Positions 27,077 to 35,525 of a DNA stretch of 64,000 nucleotides are shown here, piece by piece. Source of the stretch: Chitinophaga polysaccharea (lineage in GTDB: Bacteria > Bacteroidota > Bacteroidia > Chitinophagales > Chitinophagaceae). Both the position numbers and the translations under genes were made by a program. The stretch covers positions 496,001 to 560,000 of the forward strand of contig NZ_CABFVU010000004.1 in NCBI RefSeq assembly GCF_902150045.1. Reading direction: 5' to 3'. How positions within the stretch are numbered: position 1 is the first letter of the stretch; each line of letters opens with the position of its first letter. Below the pieces are notes generated by a model, which was given only the letters and a program-made list of their open reading frames with translations, was not told the DNA's origin and did not search any database.

Positions 27077-28312
27077 ATGATAAGCAAAAAATTCCATGTT
27101 ATTGTATCAGGCATCCTGCTGGTATGCATGTTCGCGCGCGCACAGCGCTATCCTACTTACAAAGGACTGGTAATGGCTGGTTACCAGGGCTGGTTCAATA
27201 CCCCCGGTGACAGTGCCGGCAGGGGATGGCATCACTACGAAAAGAGAGGTGTATTCCAGCCCGGTTCCTGCGAAATAGATTTCTGGCCGGATGTAAGCGA
27301 GTATAAGAAAACCTATACCACCGCTTTCAGTTTTGCAGATGGTAAACCGGCCTCAGTTTTCAGTCCGCATGATGCTTCTACGGTATATCTTCATTTTAAA
27401 TGGATGAAAGACTATGGCATCGACGGCGTTTTTATGCAGCGATTTGTGGCCGAGATCAGGAACCCCAGTGGCAAAAAGCATTTCAACACTGTACTTGACA
27501 ACGCTGTGAAAGCAGCCACTAAATATGACCGCGCTATTGCCGTCATGTACGACCTCAGCGGTATGCGCCCCGGGGAAGAAGAGCTGGTACTGAAAGACCT
27601 GGATGAACTCACCGGAAAATACGACCTGCTGCATGGCAGTAAAAGTCCCACATACCTGCATCATAACGGTAAGCCCTTTATCGTGATCTGGGGCGTCGGC
27701 TTTAATGATCACCGCGCTTATGGTTTAAAAGAAGCGGAAACACTGCTGGATGGCATGAAGGCCAGGGGTTTCAGCGTAATGCTGGGCGTTCCTTCCTATT
27801 GGAGGGAGCTGCGCCAGGATGCCATCAGCGATGAAGGGCTGCACCGCCTTATTAAAAAGTCGGATGTAATTATGCCCTGGTTTGTGGGCCGCTACAATGG
27901 TAAAAGCTATGATGGCTTTAAACACCTGGTAGCCGATGACATTGCCTGGTGCAAAAGCAACGGCGTGGATTATGTACCGCTGGCTTTCCCTGGCTTTTCC
28001 TGGAAGAACATGAATGGCCCCAGGGCCAATACTATTCCACGGGAAGGAGGCAGCTTCTATTGGCGACAGATCGCCGGTGCAAAAAATGCCGGTGCAGAAA
28101 TGCTGTACGTGGCTATGTTTGATGAGATGAACGAAGGCACGTCCATATTTAAATGTGCAACAGAAGACAAGTTGCCGCTCAATGCCGGCGGCTCATTTAC
28201 CGGTATCGAAACCGGGTTGGGAAGCGATTACTACCTGTGGCTCACCGGCCAGGCTGCCCGCTGGTTTCATGGCAAAGGAAAATACTCCGATCAATTACCC
28301 GTGAGAAAATAA
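27077..28312 (+). CDS. Glycoside hydrolase family 71/99-like secreted protein
   Basis: 411 residues with a signal peptide (VIVSGILLVCMFARAQ). The mature chain begins YPTYKGLVMAGYQGWFNTP and continues with DWHHYEK-like and SPHDASTVYLHFKWMKDYGIDGVFMQRF motifs, then MLYVAMFDEMNEGT near the C-terminus. This is the (beta/alpha)8 fold of the GH71/99-like group, often annotated as xylosidase/arabinosidase; GH99 members are endo-alpha-mannosidases and GH71 members alpha-1,3-glucanases. The acidic residues near FDEMNEG are plausible catalytic ones. Probably monocistronic with a hairpin after it. Confidence 0.82.
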   Translation: MISKKFHVIVSGILLVCMFARAQRYPTYKGLVMAGYQGWFNTPGDSAGRGWHHYEKRGVFQPGSCEIDFWPDVSEYKKTYTTAFSFADGKPASVFSPHDASTVYLHFKWMKDYGIDGVFMQRFVAEIRNPSGKKHFNTVLDNAVKAATKYDRAIAVMYDLSGMRPGEEELVLKDLDELTGKYDLLHGSKSPTYLHHNGKPFIVIWGVGFNDHRAYGLKEAETLLDGMKARGFSVMLGVPSYWRELRQDAISDEGLHRLIKKSDVIMPWFVGRYNGKSYDGFKHLVADDIAWCKSNGVDYVPLAFPGFSWKNMNGPRANTIPREGGSFYWRQIAGAKNAGAEMLYVAMFDEMNEGTSIFKCATEDKLPLNAGGSFTGIETGLGSDYYLWLTGQAARWFHGKGKYSDQLPVRK

Positions 28313-28317
28313 TTTAT

Positions 28318-28358
28318 AACAGGGATGCTTATACGAATTATGTACAGGCATCCCTGTT
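28318..28358 (+). terminator. Hairpin after the GH71/99-like gene
   Basis: AACAGGGATGC at 28318-28328 and GCATCCCTGTT at 28348-28358 form a perfect 11-bp stem beginning 5 bp past the stop codon. It is followed by A/T-rich sequence but no T run. Confidence 0.6.
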
Positions 28359-29301
28359 GTGTATAAAATACACTTTCTTCTTTTTAAAATAAATTTAAAA
28401 AGAAGCATTCCGGGTAGCGTTATTTTATCTGTGGCAGATGCTATTTTAACCTTTACCCGGCAGCAGATCCAGACGATAATTTTAGCTGAAATTATTTGCG
28501 ATATTTTTTTTCAAACCTTTGGTTATTCAAATATCGCATCGTATTTTAGTAACGTTAAAACGTTTTAGCATTCCATTATGATTATCAAAAGAATAATTCC
28601 AAAATTTTATGATGTAGTATTACTTTAGACAAAAAGAAAGTTCCACGATTCCACGTTACAGGCATTTGTTTCTCTCATTTACTCAGGTTCAATTGTACAA
28701 TCAGTTTTCCTCCCGTTTCACCAGTCTTATACAGTTTTAGCCGTTTGCTGAAATAAGCCGGAATGTATTCCAGGCGCATGCAGACCCCGCAAAACCAGTA
28801 TAGGAAGGCCTGGAAAGATCCTACAATCGGACGCTCATAAAAATGTAGTTGGACAAATCAGCTGAAGTATTTTATTAACTGAAATTTGCCGGGTACGTCT
28901 TGGTAAGGATATTCTTTGCCTCGGCCAGTCCCGCGTTACTGGCGTTTATTTGCCGGATACTACGGTATCCGGGAACCTTATTAGTGTGGCATTGCTAAAC
29001 TATCAACTGAAATTTAATCCAGGTAAAATGGAATGACATCCCTGTTCCATTCACCCTATGTATTCACTGAGCAAATAACTGATGTCATGAAAACTTTTAG
29101 CAGTTAGCTTATAGCCGTTAGCGCCTGTTGGTGCGCCGCCTGGCCGTGCGGTCACTTGTGCCGGTATCCATAGGGATACGCCGGAACGGGATCCTCTTTT
29201 CATTACTTTTTTGTACCTGCATACAGGTACCGGGTAAGTCATGCCCTTTGCTCAGGAAATATAATTAGTAAGGATTGCTAATTAAAATTCATTTATTGAA
29301 T
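28359..29301 (+). other. Long AT-rich leader region before the surface-glycan operon
   Basis: About 940 bp with no convincing gene. Visible signals are an AACGTT then AAAACGTTTT palindrome pair at 28551-28566, a TATTCTTTG at 28910-28918 with a TTG about 21 bp upstream that could be a weak promoter, and a GTACCTG/CAGGTAC hairpin at 29213-29230 about 70 bp before the first start codon. A region near 29098-29190 looks like a dispersed repeat. The promoter of the downstream operon must lie here, but I cannot place it firmly. Confidence 0.5.
29098..29182. repeat. Possible extragenic repeat with degenerate short tandem units
   Basis: TAGCAGTTAGCTTATAGCCG and what follows are built from loosely repeated TAGC/GTTAGC units, then a GC-rich stretch (GCGCC-TGTTGGT-GCGCC inverted repeat) and a GGTATCC-A-TAGGGATACG-like stem. 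The base composition differs sharply from the AT-rich flanks. This kind of composition is seen in dispersed extragenic repeats of Bacteroidota, but copy number cannot be tested from one window. Confidence 0.3.
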
Positions 29302-31173
29302 ATGAAACAATTTAACAACGCTCTGTTTATTCTCTGCTGTGTAATAGCCCTGCTGGTAAAAGCCACAGCAACAGCTGCGGCTGCACCGCCTATAGATACT
29401 ACACGGGGTGTGGTAGGCTATTATTTCCAGGACCCGCAGTCGGGCGGAAGCACTTTTACTACGCTGGTGTTCGACCGGGTGGATCCTAACTTCTGGTTTA
29501 ACTGGGGCGATGGCTCACCTGACCCGCGCATCACCAACGATCACTTCTCCGTTCGCTGGAAAGGATTGTTTCGTGTGCCCGTTACCGGTAGCTATACCTT
29601 TAACGCCAATGCAGACGATGGATTTAAGTTCACCATAAAAGATTACGCAAAAAGGGAAGCCGATCCGGGAACAGTGGTCATGAACAATAACGGGAACTGC
29701 TGCGCCGACTTTTCCGGTACTATCAACCTGGAAGCGGGTAAGCTGTATCCCGTGGAAATGGAGTTCACAGAGAACGGAGGCGGCGCCAATATCATGTACT
29801 TCAAATGGACGGGCCCCGGTATTCCCCAGCAGCAGGTGCCGGCGGAATACTTTTATGCACTGCTGCCACAGGCCGCTGCCCGTCCTAAAATAACACCTGA
29901 CCGGGGCCTGTTCGAAGACCATGTGGATGTTGTGCTGAGCACTACCACCGTGGGTGGTACTATCCGTTATACGCTGGATGGCACCGTGCCTACCATCAAT
30001 TCACCTGTATTCAATCCGTTAACAGATACGCTGAAGCTCACCAGCACCACTACCGTAAAGGCCAGTACCTGGATGAACAACATGTATGTATCGGAAGTAT
30101 CTACCGCATTGCTGAGCATTATGCCACCGGCTTTGCCCAACCCGGTATTCGTGCCTTCTGCCGGTATCTACAGCGATCCTATCAAGATGGCGATCAAAGT
30201 AGCAGCGCCCGGAGCCACCATTTACTACACAACAGACGGCAGCACGCCTACTACTGCATCACTGGTATACACCGATAGTATCCATATCGATTCCACCATG
30301 CGTATTAAAACCTTTGCGGTGAAAGAAGGCCGTTCCCCTTCACAGGTAATGGCTGCCACCTATACTATATTACCGGAGGGAGCAAAACAACCGGTATTCA
30401 GCGTGCCCGCCGGTAATTATAATGGCCCGCAGGAAGTGACCATCACCAGCGCCACACCCGGCGCCGTGATCCGCTACGCACTTAACGATAATGCGCTGAA
30501 CTCCAATTCACCGGTATATTCCAACCCGGTGAAGATCAATGCCACTGCTACCTTAAAAGCTTACGCCTCTGCCGGCGGGCTTACGGATTCAAAAGTAACC
30601 ATCGCTGCCTATGTGATCGGCAATAACGATGTGGCAGTAAGCACGCCCCAGTTCAGTTTCCCCGGCGGTACTTACAACGGCGCCAGGCAGGTAGGACTGT
30701 TCACCGATACAAAAGATGCAGTGATCTATTATACCACCGATGGCAGCACGCCGGACGAGAACGCTACTGCTTACTTTAACCTCATCCAGGTGAGCGACAG
30801 CCTTACCATTAAGGCCATCGCCATCAAACCCGGTATGAAAAATTCAGCGGTGGCGGAAGCTACTTATATCATCACAGGGGGAGGGAAAGACACCAGTCTT
30901 ATTAACACCAACCTGCCGCAGGGACGGTTATCCATTACGCCAAATCCCGCTACGGACCAGGCCAGGATCAGCTGGACGGGGATGATCAATACCCGGGAAG
31001 GTTATCGTGTGGTCATTACCGATAGCAGGGGAGCAGTGGTGAATACCACGCTCATCACCAGTGGTTATACCTATTATATCGTTAACACACAATCGCTGGC
31101 CGATGGCGTGTACTTCGTAAAAGTGCAATCCGGCAGCTCCGTGGTAAAAGGCAAACTGCTCATCTCCCATTAA
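29302..31173 (+). CDS. T9SS cargo: PA14 domain plus four chitobiase/beta-hexosaminidase C-terminal repeats
   Basis: 623 residues from the ATG at 29302 (signal peptide MKQFNNALFILCCVIALLVKA). Domains: PA14 (about 35-190; RVPVTGSYTFNANADDG and YPVEMEFTENGGGANIMYFKW), four CHB_HEX_C_1 repeats (about 198-275, 283-358, 364-441 and 450-527; IYYTTDGSTPT-type cores), and a T9SS type A sorting domain (about 540-623; ITPNPATDQARISW to KGKLLISH). There is no catalytic domain, so a surface glycan-binding or scaffolding role is likely. It is the first gene of a 12-gene run and the next gene is PorV, the shuttle that handles such C-terminal signals. Confidence 0.88.
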   Translation: MKQFNNALFILCCVIALLVKATATAAAAPPIDTTRGVVGYYFQDPQSGGSTFTTLVFDRVDPNFWFNWGDGSPDPRITNDHFSVRWKGLFRVPVTGSYTFNANADDGFKFTIKDYAKREADPGTVVMNNNGNCCADFSGTINLEAGKLYPVEMEFTENGGGANIMYFKWTGPGIPQQQVPAEYFYALLPQAAARPKITPDRGLFEDHVDVVLSTTTVGGTIRYTLDGTVPTINSPVFNPLTDTLKLTSTTTVKASTWMNNMYVSEVSTALLSIMPPALPNPVFVPSAGIYSDPIKMAIKVAAPGATIYYTTDGSTPTTASLVYTDSIHIDSTMRIKTFAVKEGRSPSQVMAATYTILPEGAKQPVFSVPAGNYNGPQEVTITSATPGAVIRYALNDNALNSNSPVYSNPVKINATATLKAYASAGGLTDSKVTIAAYVIGNNDVAVSTPQFSFPGGTYNGARQVGLFTDTKDAVIYYTTDGSTPDENATAYFNLIQVSDSLTIKAIAIKPGMKNSAVAEATYIITGGGKDTSLINTNLPQGRLSITPNPATDQARISWTGMINTREGYRVVITDSRGAVVNTTLITSGYTYYIVNTQSLADGVYFVKVQSGSSVVKGKLLISH

Positions 31174-31246
31174 AAAGAAAACAACGGCATCAACATTATA
31201 TAAATCATTTGAAATGACGTATCCAGGTTTTAATCAGGAAAAAAGT

Positions 31247-32431
31247 ATGTCTCAACCGGTATCACGCCTGTACCGGTGGATGGCCACGGGCCTGATAGGC
31301 ATCTCCCTGTTGCTGGCAGGGGAAAAGACCTCCGCGCAAATGGCCTACAGCAGCACCGATGGCCGTACCAATGCGGTCAGCAATGCGGTGCCGTTCCTGC
31401 GGATCACTCCCGACGCACGCCGCGCAGCCCTTGGCGATGCAGGCATCGCTTTGTCGCCCGATGCCAGCTCGGTGTTCTCCAATCTCTCCCAGATATCATT
31501 TGCTGAGGCAGAAAGGGCTGTTTCTGCGGGTTTTACTCCCTGGTTAAGGTCAATGGCCAACGATGTGTACCTGGCCGATATAGCGGCTTACAGGAAGCTG
31601 GATGAACAACAGGCGATAGGGGTAGGTTTCCGCTATTTCAGCATGGGCAGTATCCAGCTAACGGATTTCCAGGGAAACGACCAGGGAACGACACGGCCCG
31701 GCGAATTCTCCCTCGATGCGGGCTATACCCGCAGATTATCGGATCACTGGGCGCTGGGGGTAGCCTTCCGTTATATTCATTCCAAACTGGCATCCGGTCC
31801 CAAAGCCGGCGGTAACGGCGCTTACAAGGCAGGCAATGCCTTTGCCGGCGACCTGAGCGCCTCCTATACTTCGGTAACAGAATACGATGGCGGGCAGCAG
31901 GGCACCTGGCGCTTCGGCGCCGTGATGTCAAACATCGGCACAAAGATCTCTTACGCAACTGACAGCCGGGATAAGTATTTCCTCCCTGCCAATCTTGGTA
32001 TCGGTGGCGGCTATACGTACCAGCTGGATGATAAGAACACACTCACCCTCACACTGGATATCAATAAACTGATGGCGCCCACACCGGATAGCACAGATGC
32101 GGATAAGGACGGTACGCCCGACTTCAGGCAGAAAGGCATTCTCAGCGGCGTATCCGGCTCCTTTGGCGACGCTCCGGGCGGCCTTAAGGAAGAACTGCAT
32201 GAGCTGATGTATTCCACCGGCCTGGAATATACTTATGGCGGCCTGCTGGCGCTGCGCGCAGGATATTACAATGAGCACCGTACAAAAGGCAACCGGAAAT
32301 ACCTGGGCGCAGGATTCGGTTTGAAATATAAAATAGCGGGCTTCGATTTCTCTTACCTGGTTCCCGCCGGGGGAGATCCGCTGCACCCGCTGGCCAATAC
32401 ACTACGCATCTCCATTTCAGCAACATGGTAA
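31247..32431 (+). CDS. porV: Type IX secretion outer membrane protein PorV (LptO)
   Basis: About 394 residues: signal peptide (WMATGLIGISLLLAGEKTSAQ) followed by an outer membrane beta-barrel. VPFLRITPDARRAALGDAGIALSPDASSVF, SAGFTPWLRSMANDVYLA and VGFRYFSMGSIQLTDFQG are hallmark PorV segments, and the C-terminus ends in an aromatic strand (ISISATW). PorV receives T9SS cargo from the SprA translocon and delivers it to the PorU sortase complex. Finding it inside a SusCD operon directly after a T9SS cargo gene suggests a dedicated shuttle. An upstream ATG at 31214 is an alternative start; I chose 31247 for its purine-rich AGGAAAAAAG leader. Confidence 0.9.
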   Translation: MSQPVSRLYRWMATGLIGISLLLAGEKTSAQMAYSSTDGRTNAVSNAVPFLRITPDARRAALGDAGIALSPDASSVFSNLSQISFAEAERAVSAGFTPWLRSMANDVYLADIAAYRKLDEQQAIGVGFRYFSMGSIQLTDFQGNDQGTTRPGEFSLDAGYTRRLSDHWALGVAFRYIHSKLASGPKAGGNGAYKAGNAFAGDLSASYTSVTEYDGGQQGTWRFGAVMSNIGTKISYATDSRDKYFLPANLGIGGGYTYQLDDKNTLTLTLDINKLMAPTPDSTDADKDGTPDFRQKGILSGVSGSFGDAPGGLKEELHELMYSTGLEYTYGGLLALRAGYYNEHRTKGNRKYLGAGFGLKYKIAGFDFSYLVPAGGDPLHPLANTLRISISATW

Positions 32432-32477
32432 GGCGCAGGGTATTTAATATCATTTCTCATTTACAAAATATTAGTTT

Positions 32478-35400
32478 ATGCATTTCATAATGCGACGCTG
32501 TGTTATAGGTTTACTGGCAGGTGGTTTTGCGGCAGGAACAGCAGCGGCTGAAAACAGGATACTGCCGGCGCTGCCCGGCTACGCCACTCCGCAGGATACG
32601 GTGAAAAAGAAATTAAGTGAGAAGGAGAAAAGAGACAGTATCCGTAAAACAATGATCCCGGTAGATACCAATCACCTGAAGCCTGCATCTTTCAGAAGCA
32701 ATGGCATCGATATGGGCAAGGCGGCCATTTATCCCTATTCCTCCCTTCAGCAAATGCTGAAGGGCGAAGTGGCCGGCGTGTATATCCAGGAACCCAGCGG
32801 CGAGCCAGGTACTGAAATGGGCATGATGATCCGCGGCACCGCCATCCCGCTCACTTCCCATAACGATGTATACGATGCACAGCCCCTGGTGGTGCTGGAT
32901 GGTATTCCACTCATTATGGATCATCCCTTTGCCTTTGATATACAACAGTACGACTATAACCGCATAGGCCCCGCTACCAACCTGCTGGCGGCTATAGATC
33001 CCAATAACATCGCTTCCATTGAAGTGCTGAAAGATTATGCAGCCGCAGCTGTTTACGGTCCCCGTGCTGCCAACGGCGGGGTGATTTCCATCCGCACGAA
33101 AGCGCCGGTGATCGGCGGAAGAAAAATTGCTTTCAATACCTGGTTTGGTATCGCGCAAAAGCCTCATATCAATACTACCAATGCCAGGTTCGAAAATGAA
33201 TTCAGGCAACCGTACTATAACCGGTATGCCAGCCTGGATAACATACTTACCTACCCGGCATACCTCCGCGATTCTACCAATGATGCATACTATGGCGCCT
33301 CCGACTGGACGGATCTTTATTATGCCAATAAATTCGTCCGCGGTGTAAACGCCAGCATCTCCAGCGGATCAGAACGGGCCAACTTCCGCTTCGCCGCCGG
33401 CAACGAGCAGATGAATAACCCCGGCGATAACACCCGCATGGACCGCTACAACGCCATGTTTGAAATTAACATGGTGCCGGTGTCATGGCTTACCATGTCG
33501 GCCATGATCAACGCCACCCGCCTGGAGCGCCGCCGTAACCGCAACCTGCGCGACCGCTTCGCGGATGTACAATACCTCCCGGATCTCGGCTCCCCGCTGC
33601 CGCCCAATAAAGCGGCATACGGCGCCTATCTCACCGAGTATGATAAGTCCATCGATGAAAATAAGACCAACAGCATCAATGGGTTCTTTCGCCTGAAAGT
33701 GGCGTTCTCAAAAGACTGGAACTTTGTATCAGGCCTCGCGGCAGATTATAACGAAGGCCTGAGGGATGTGTTTTATCCCGGCACACTCATGGAAACGATC
33801 AACTATGTTTCCAATTATTTTGGCTATAACCAGCGCGTGAGCTTTAATAATACGCTCACCTTCCATCATAACTGGAATAATATACATGATGTGACAGCGG
33901 AGGCAGGCCAGGTATTTGAAGCGGATTTTAACCGCTATAATTACAGCTATGCCTACAACGGGCCTAACGATCTTATTAAGCTCAACCTGTTAAATTCTGA
34001 TCCGGGCAACGCCAATTACCTGCTGCCCAAAGCATTTAAGAGCGCGCTGGTATACATGGCGCTCGATAAGCAACGGCATCGTTTGTTGTCGTTTTACGGC
34101 CGTGGTATTTACCGCTATAAAGATGCGCTCGACTTTTCAGTGCTGGTACGCTCCGACGGTTCTTCCAGTATGCAATCCGATAACTGGTGGACAGTATCGC
34201 CCGCCTTCTCTGCGGGATGGAACCTGAAAAGTACCCTGCTGCCAGACCAGGAAGGCATTAATGCCATGCGGCTTCACGCCAGCTGGGGGCGCATCGCCCG
34301 CCTGCTTACAGACGACCGTTTCGGGGAAGGAACACAATATCTCTCCGATCTTTCTTTCAGCAACAACCCGCTGAAGTTTTCCTATAACGCGCTGGGCGCA
34401 TTGTCCAGGCCCTATTCCACCGGCTATGTGGGCAACAATATCAAATGGCCTTATTCAGACCAGCTGGACTTAGGACTGGATATAAGTTTCCTGCAGCAAC
34501 GCATCAATGTATCACTGGATGTATATGATAAAACAGATAAGAATATGCTGTTTAATATACCGGGTGGTAACGAATACGGCTATACGTCTGTTTATGAGAA
34601 CGGGTTGAAAGTACGAAACCGTGGCGCCGACCTGGGCATCCAGGCAAACGTATTGCCAAAAACAAGCAAGCTGCAATGGATCCCATCTGCCAATATTAAT
34701 TATAACCGGAATACACTGCTGGCATTACCCGGCGGAATTGATGAAATGCAGATCGGCACCGGTGCTGCTGCACGTAAGCTTAAAGTAGGCAGCGCTATCG
34801 ATCAGTTCTGGGTGCTGGAAAACCAGGGCATCTATAATCGGGAAAGAGATATCCCGGTAAATCCTAAGACAGGACAAACCCGCACCTATAAAGGAACACC
34901 GCTTTCTGCCGGAGATCCCATCTGGACAGATCAGAACAACGACAACACCATTGATGATAAGGACAAAGTAATGAAAGGGCACTACCTGCCAAAGGTATCC
35001 GGTGGCTTCAGCAGTGAATTTACTTACCGCAATATCACTTTCAGCTTCACACTGTACTATGCACTGGGTAAAAAGATCCTGAACCAGGATGTGGCCAGTC
35101 ACCTCGATTTTGTAAACCACGAAGGACAGATCTCCATGGATGCAGTGAAGGAAATTACCTTCTGGCAGAAGGTGGGCGACTATAACCGCTATCCCCTGTA
35201 TAATCCATGGAGCAAGGTAGGCGCTTACCGTGCAGACCAGGACCTGTTCCTGGAAGATGGCTCCTTCCTGAAGCTGCGGAATATTTCCCTGCAATATGAT
35301 TTTACAAAAACACGCTGGTGGAATAAGCGGTCGGTCTTACATGGCCTCACCGTATATGGCACGGCCAGCAATCTGTTCACCATATCGCCTTACACCGGCG

Positions 35401-35495
35401 GCGATCCGGAGCTCATTTATTTTAACGGCGTTGATAACGGGTATGGTCTTCCTATTCCGAAAACGTATACCCTCGGCGTAAAGATGGACCTGTAG
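32478..35495 (+). CDS. SusC/RagA-like TonB-dependent outer membrane protein lacking the N-terminal extension
   Basis: 1005 residues. After a signal peptide (CVIGLLAGGFAAGTAAA) comes a short charged linker (KKKLSEKEKRDSIRKTMIP) and then the plug domain (about 88-200; LQQMLKGEVAGVYIQEPSGEPGTEMGMMIRG, IEVLKDYAAAAVYGPRAANGGVI), followed by a 22-stranded barrel ending LGVKMDL. The carboxypeptidase-regulatory-like domain that precedes the plug in typical SusC proteins is absent and no VVVGYG-like TonB box is visible. Its SusD partner follows 30 bp later. Confidence 0.88.
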   Translation: MHFIMRRCVIGLLAGGFAAGTAAAENRILPALPGYATPQDTVKKKLSEKEKRDSIRKTMIPVDTNHLKPASFRSNGIDMGKAAIYPYSSLQQMLKGEVAGVYIQEPSGEPGTEMGMMIRGTAIPLTSHNDVYDAQPLVVLDGIPLIMDHPFAFDIQQYDYNRIGPATNLLAAIDPNNIASIEVLKDYAAAAVYGPRAANGGVISIRTKAPVIGGRKIAFNTWFGIAQKPHINTTNARFENEFRQPYYNRYASLDNILTYPAYLRDSTNDAYYGASDWTDLYYANKFVRGVNASISSGSERANFRFAAGNEQMNNPGDNTRMDRYNAMFEINMVPVSWLTMSAMINATRLERRRNRNLRDRFADVQYLPDLGSPLPPNKAAYGAYLTEYDKSIDENKTNSINGFFRLKVAFSKDWNFVSGLAADYNEGLRDVFYPGTLMETINYVSNYFGYNQRVSFNNTLTFHHNWNNIHDVTAEAGQVFEADFNRYNYSYAYNGPNDLIKLNLLNSDPGNANYLLPKAFKSALVYMALDKQRHRLLSFYGRGIYRYKDALDFSVLVRSDGSSSMQSDNWWTVSPAFSAGWNLKSTLLPDQEGINAMRLHASWGRIARLLTDDRFGEGTQYLSDLSFSNNPLKFSYNALGALSRPYSTGYVGNNIKWPYSDQLDLGLDISFLQQRINVSLDVYDKTDKNMLFNIPGGNEYGYTSVYENGLKVRNRGADLGIQANVLPKTSKLQWIPSANINYNRNTLLALPGGIDEMQIGTGAAARKLKVGSAIDQFWVLENQGIYNRERDIPVNPKTGQTRTYKGTPLSAGDPIWTDQNNDNTIDDKDKVMKGHYLPKVSGGFSSEFTYRNITFSFTLYYALGKKILNQDVASHLDFVNHEGQISMDAVKEITFWQKVGDYNRYPLYNPWSKVGAYRADQDLFLEDGSFLKLRNISLQYDFTKTRWWNKRSVLHGLTVYGTASNLFTISPYTGGDPELIYFNGVDNGYGLPIPKTYTLGVKMDL

Positions 35496-35525
35496 TATTA
35501 AATGAACTGCATAAAATGATTTTTG

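Noticed and set aside
28551-28566. AACGTT and AAAACGTTTT palindromes as a LacI-type operator
   Set aside because: Short AT-rich palindromes are common, and no LacI-family gene is in the window; kept only as a note on the leader.
28681-28860. Open minus-strand frame of about 60 codons, containing YIPAYFSKRLKLYKTGE, in the long leader
   Set aside because: No start codon near its 5' end, no leader or neighbour context, and frames of this length arise by chance; not called as a gene.
29051-29242. 63-codon minus-strand frame across the GC-rich block
   Set aside because: Low-complexity, repeat-derived translation with no signal of a real gene.
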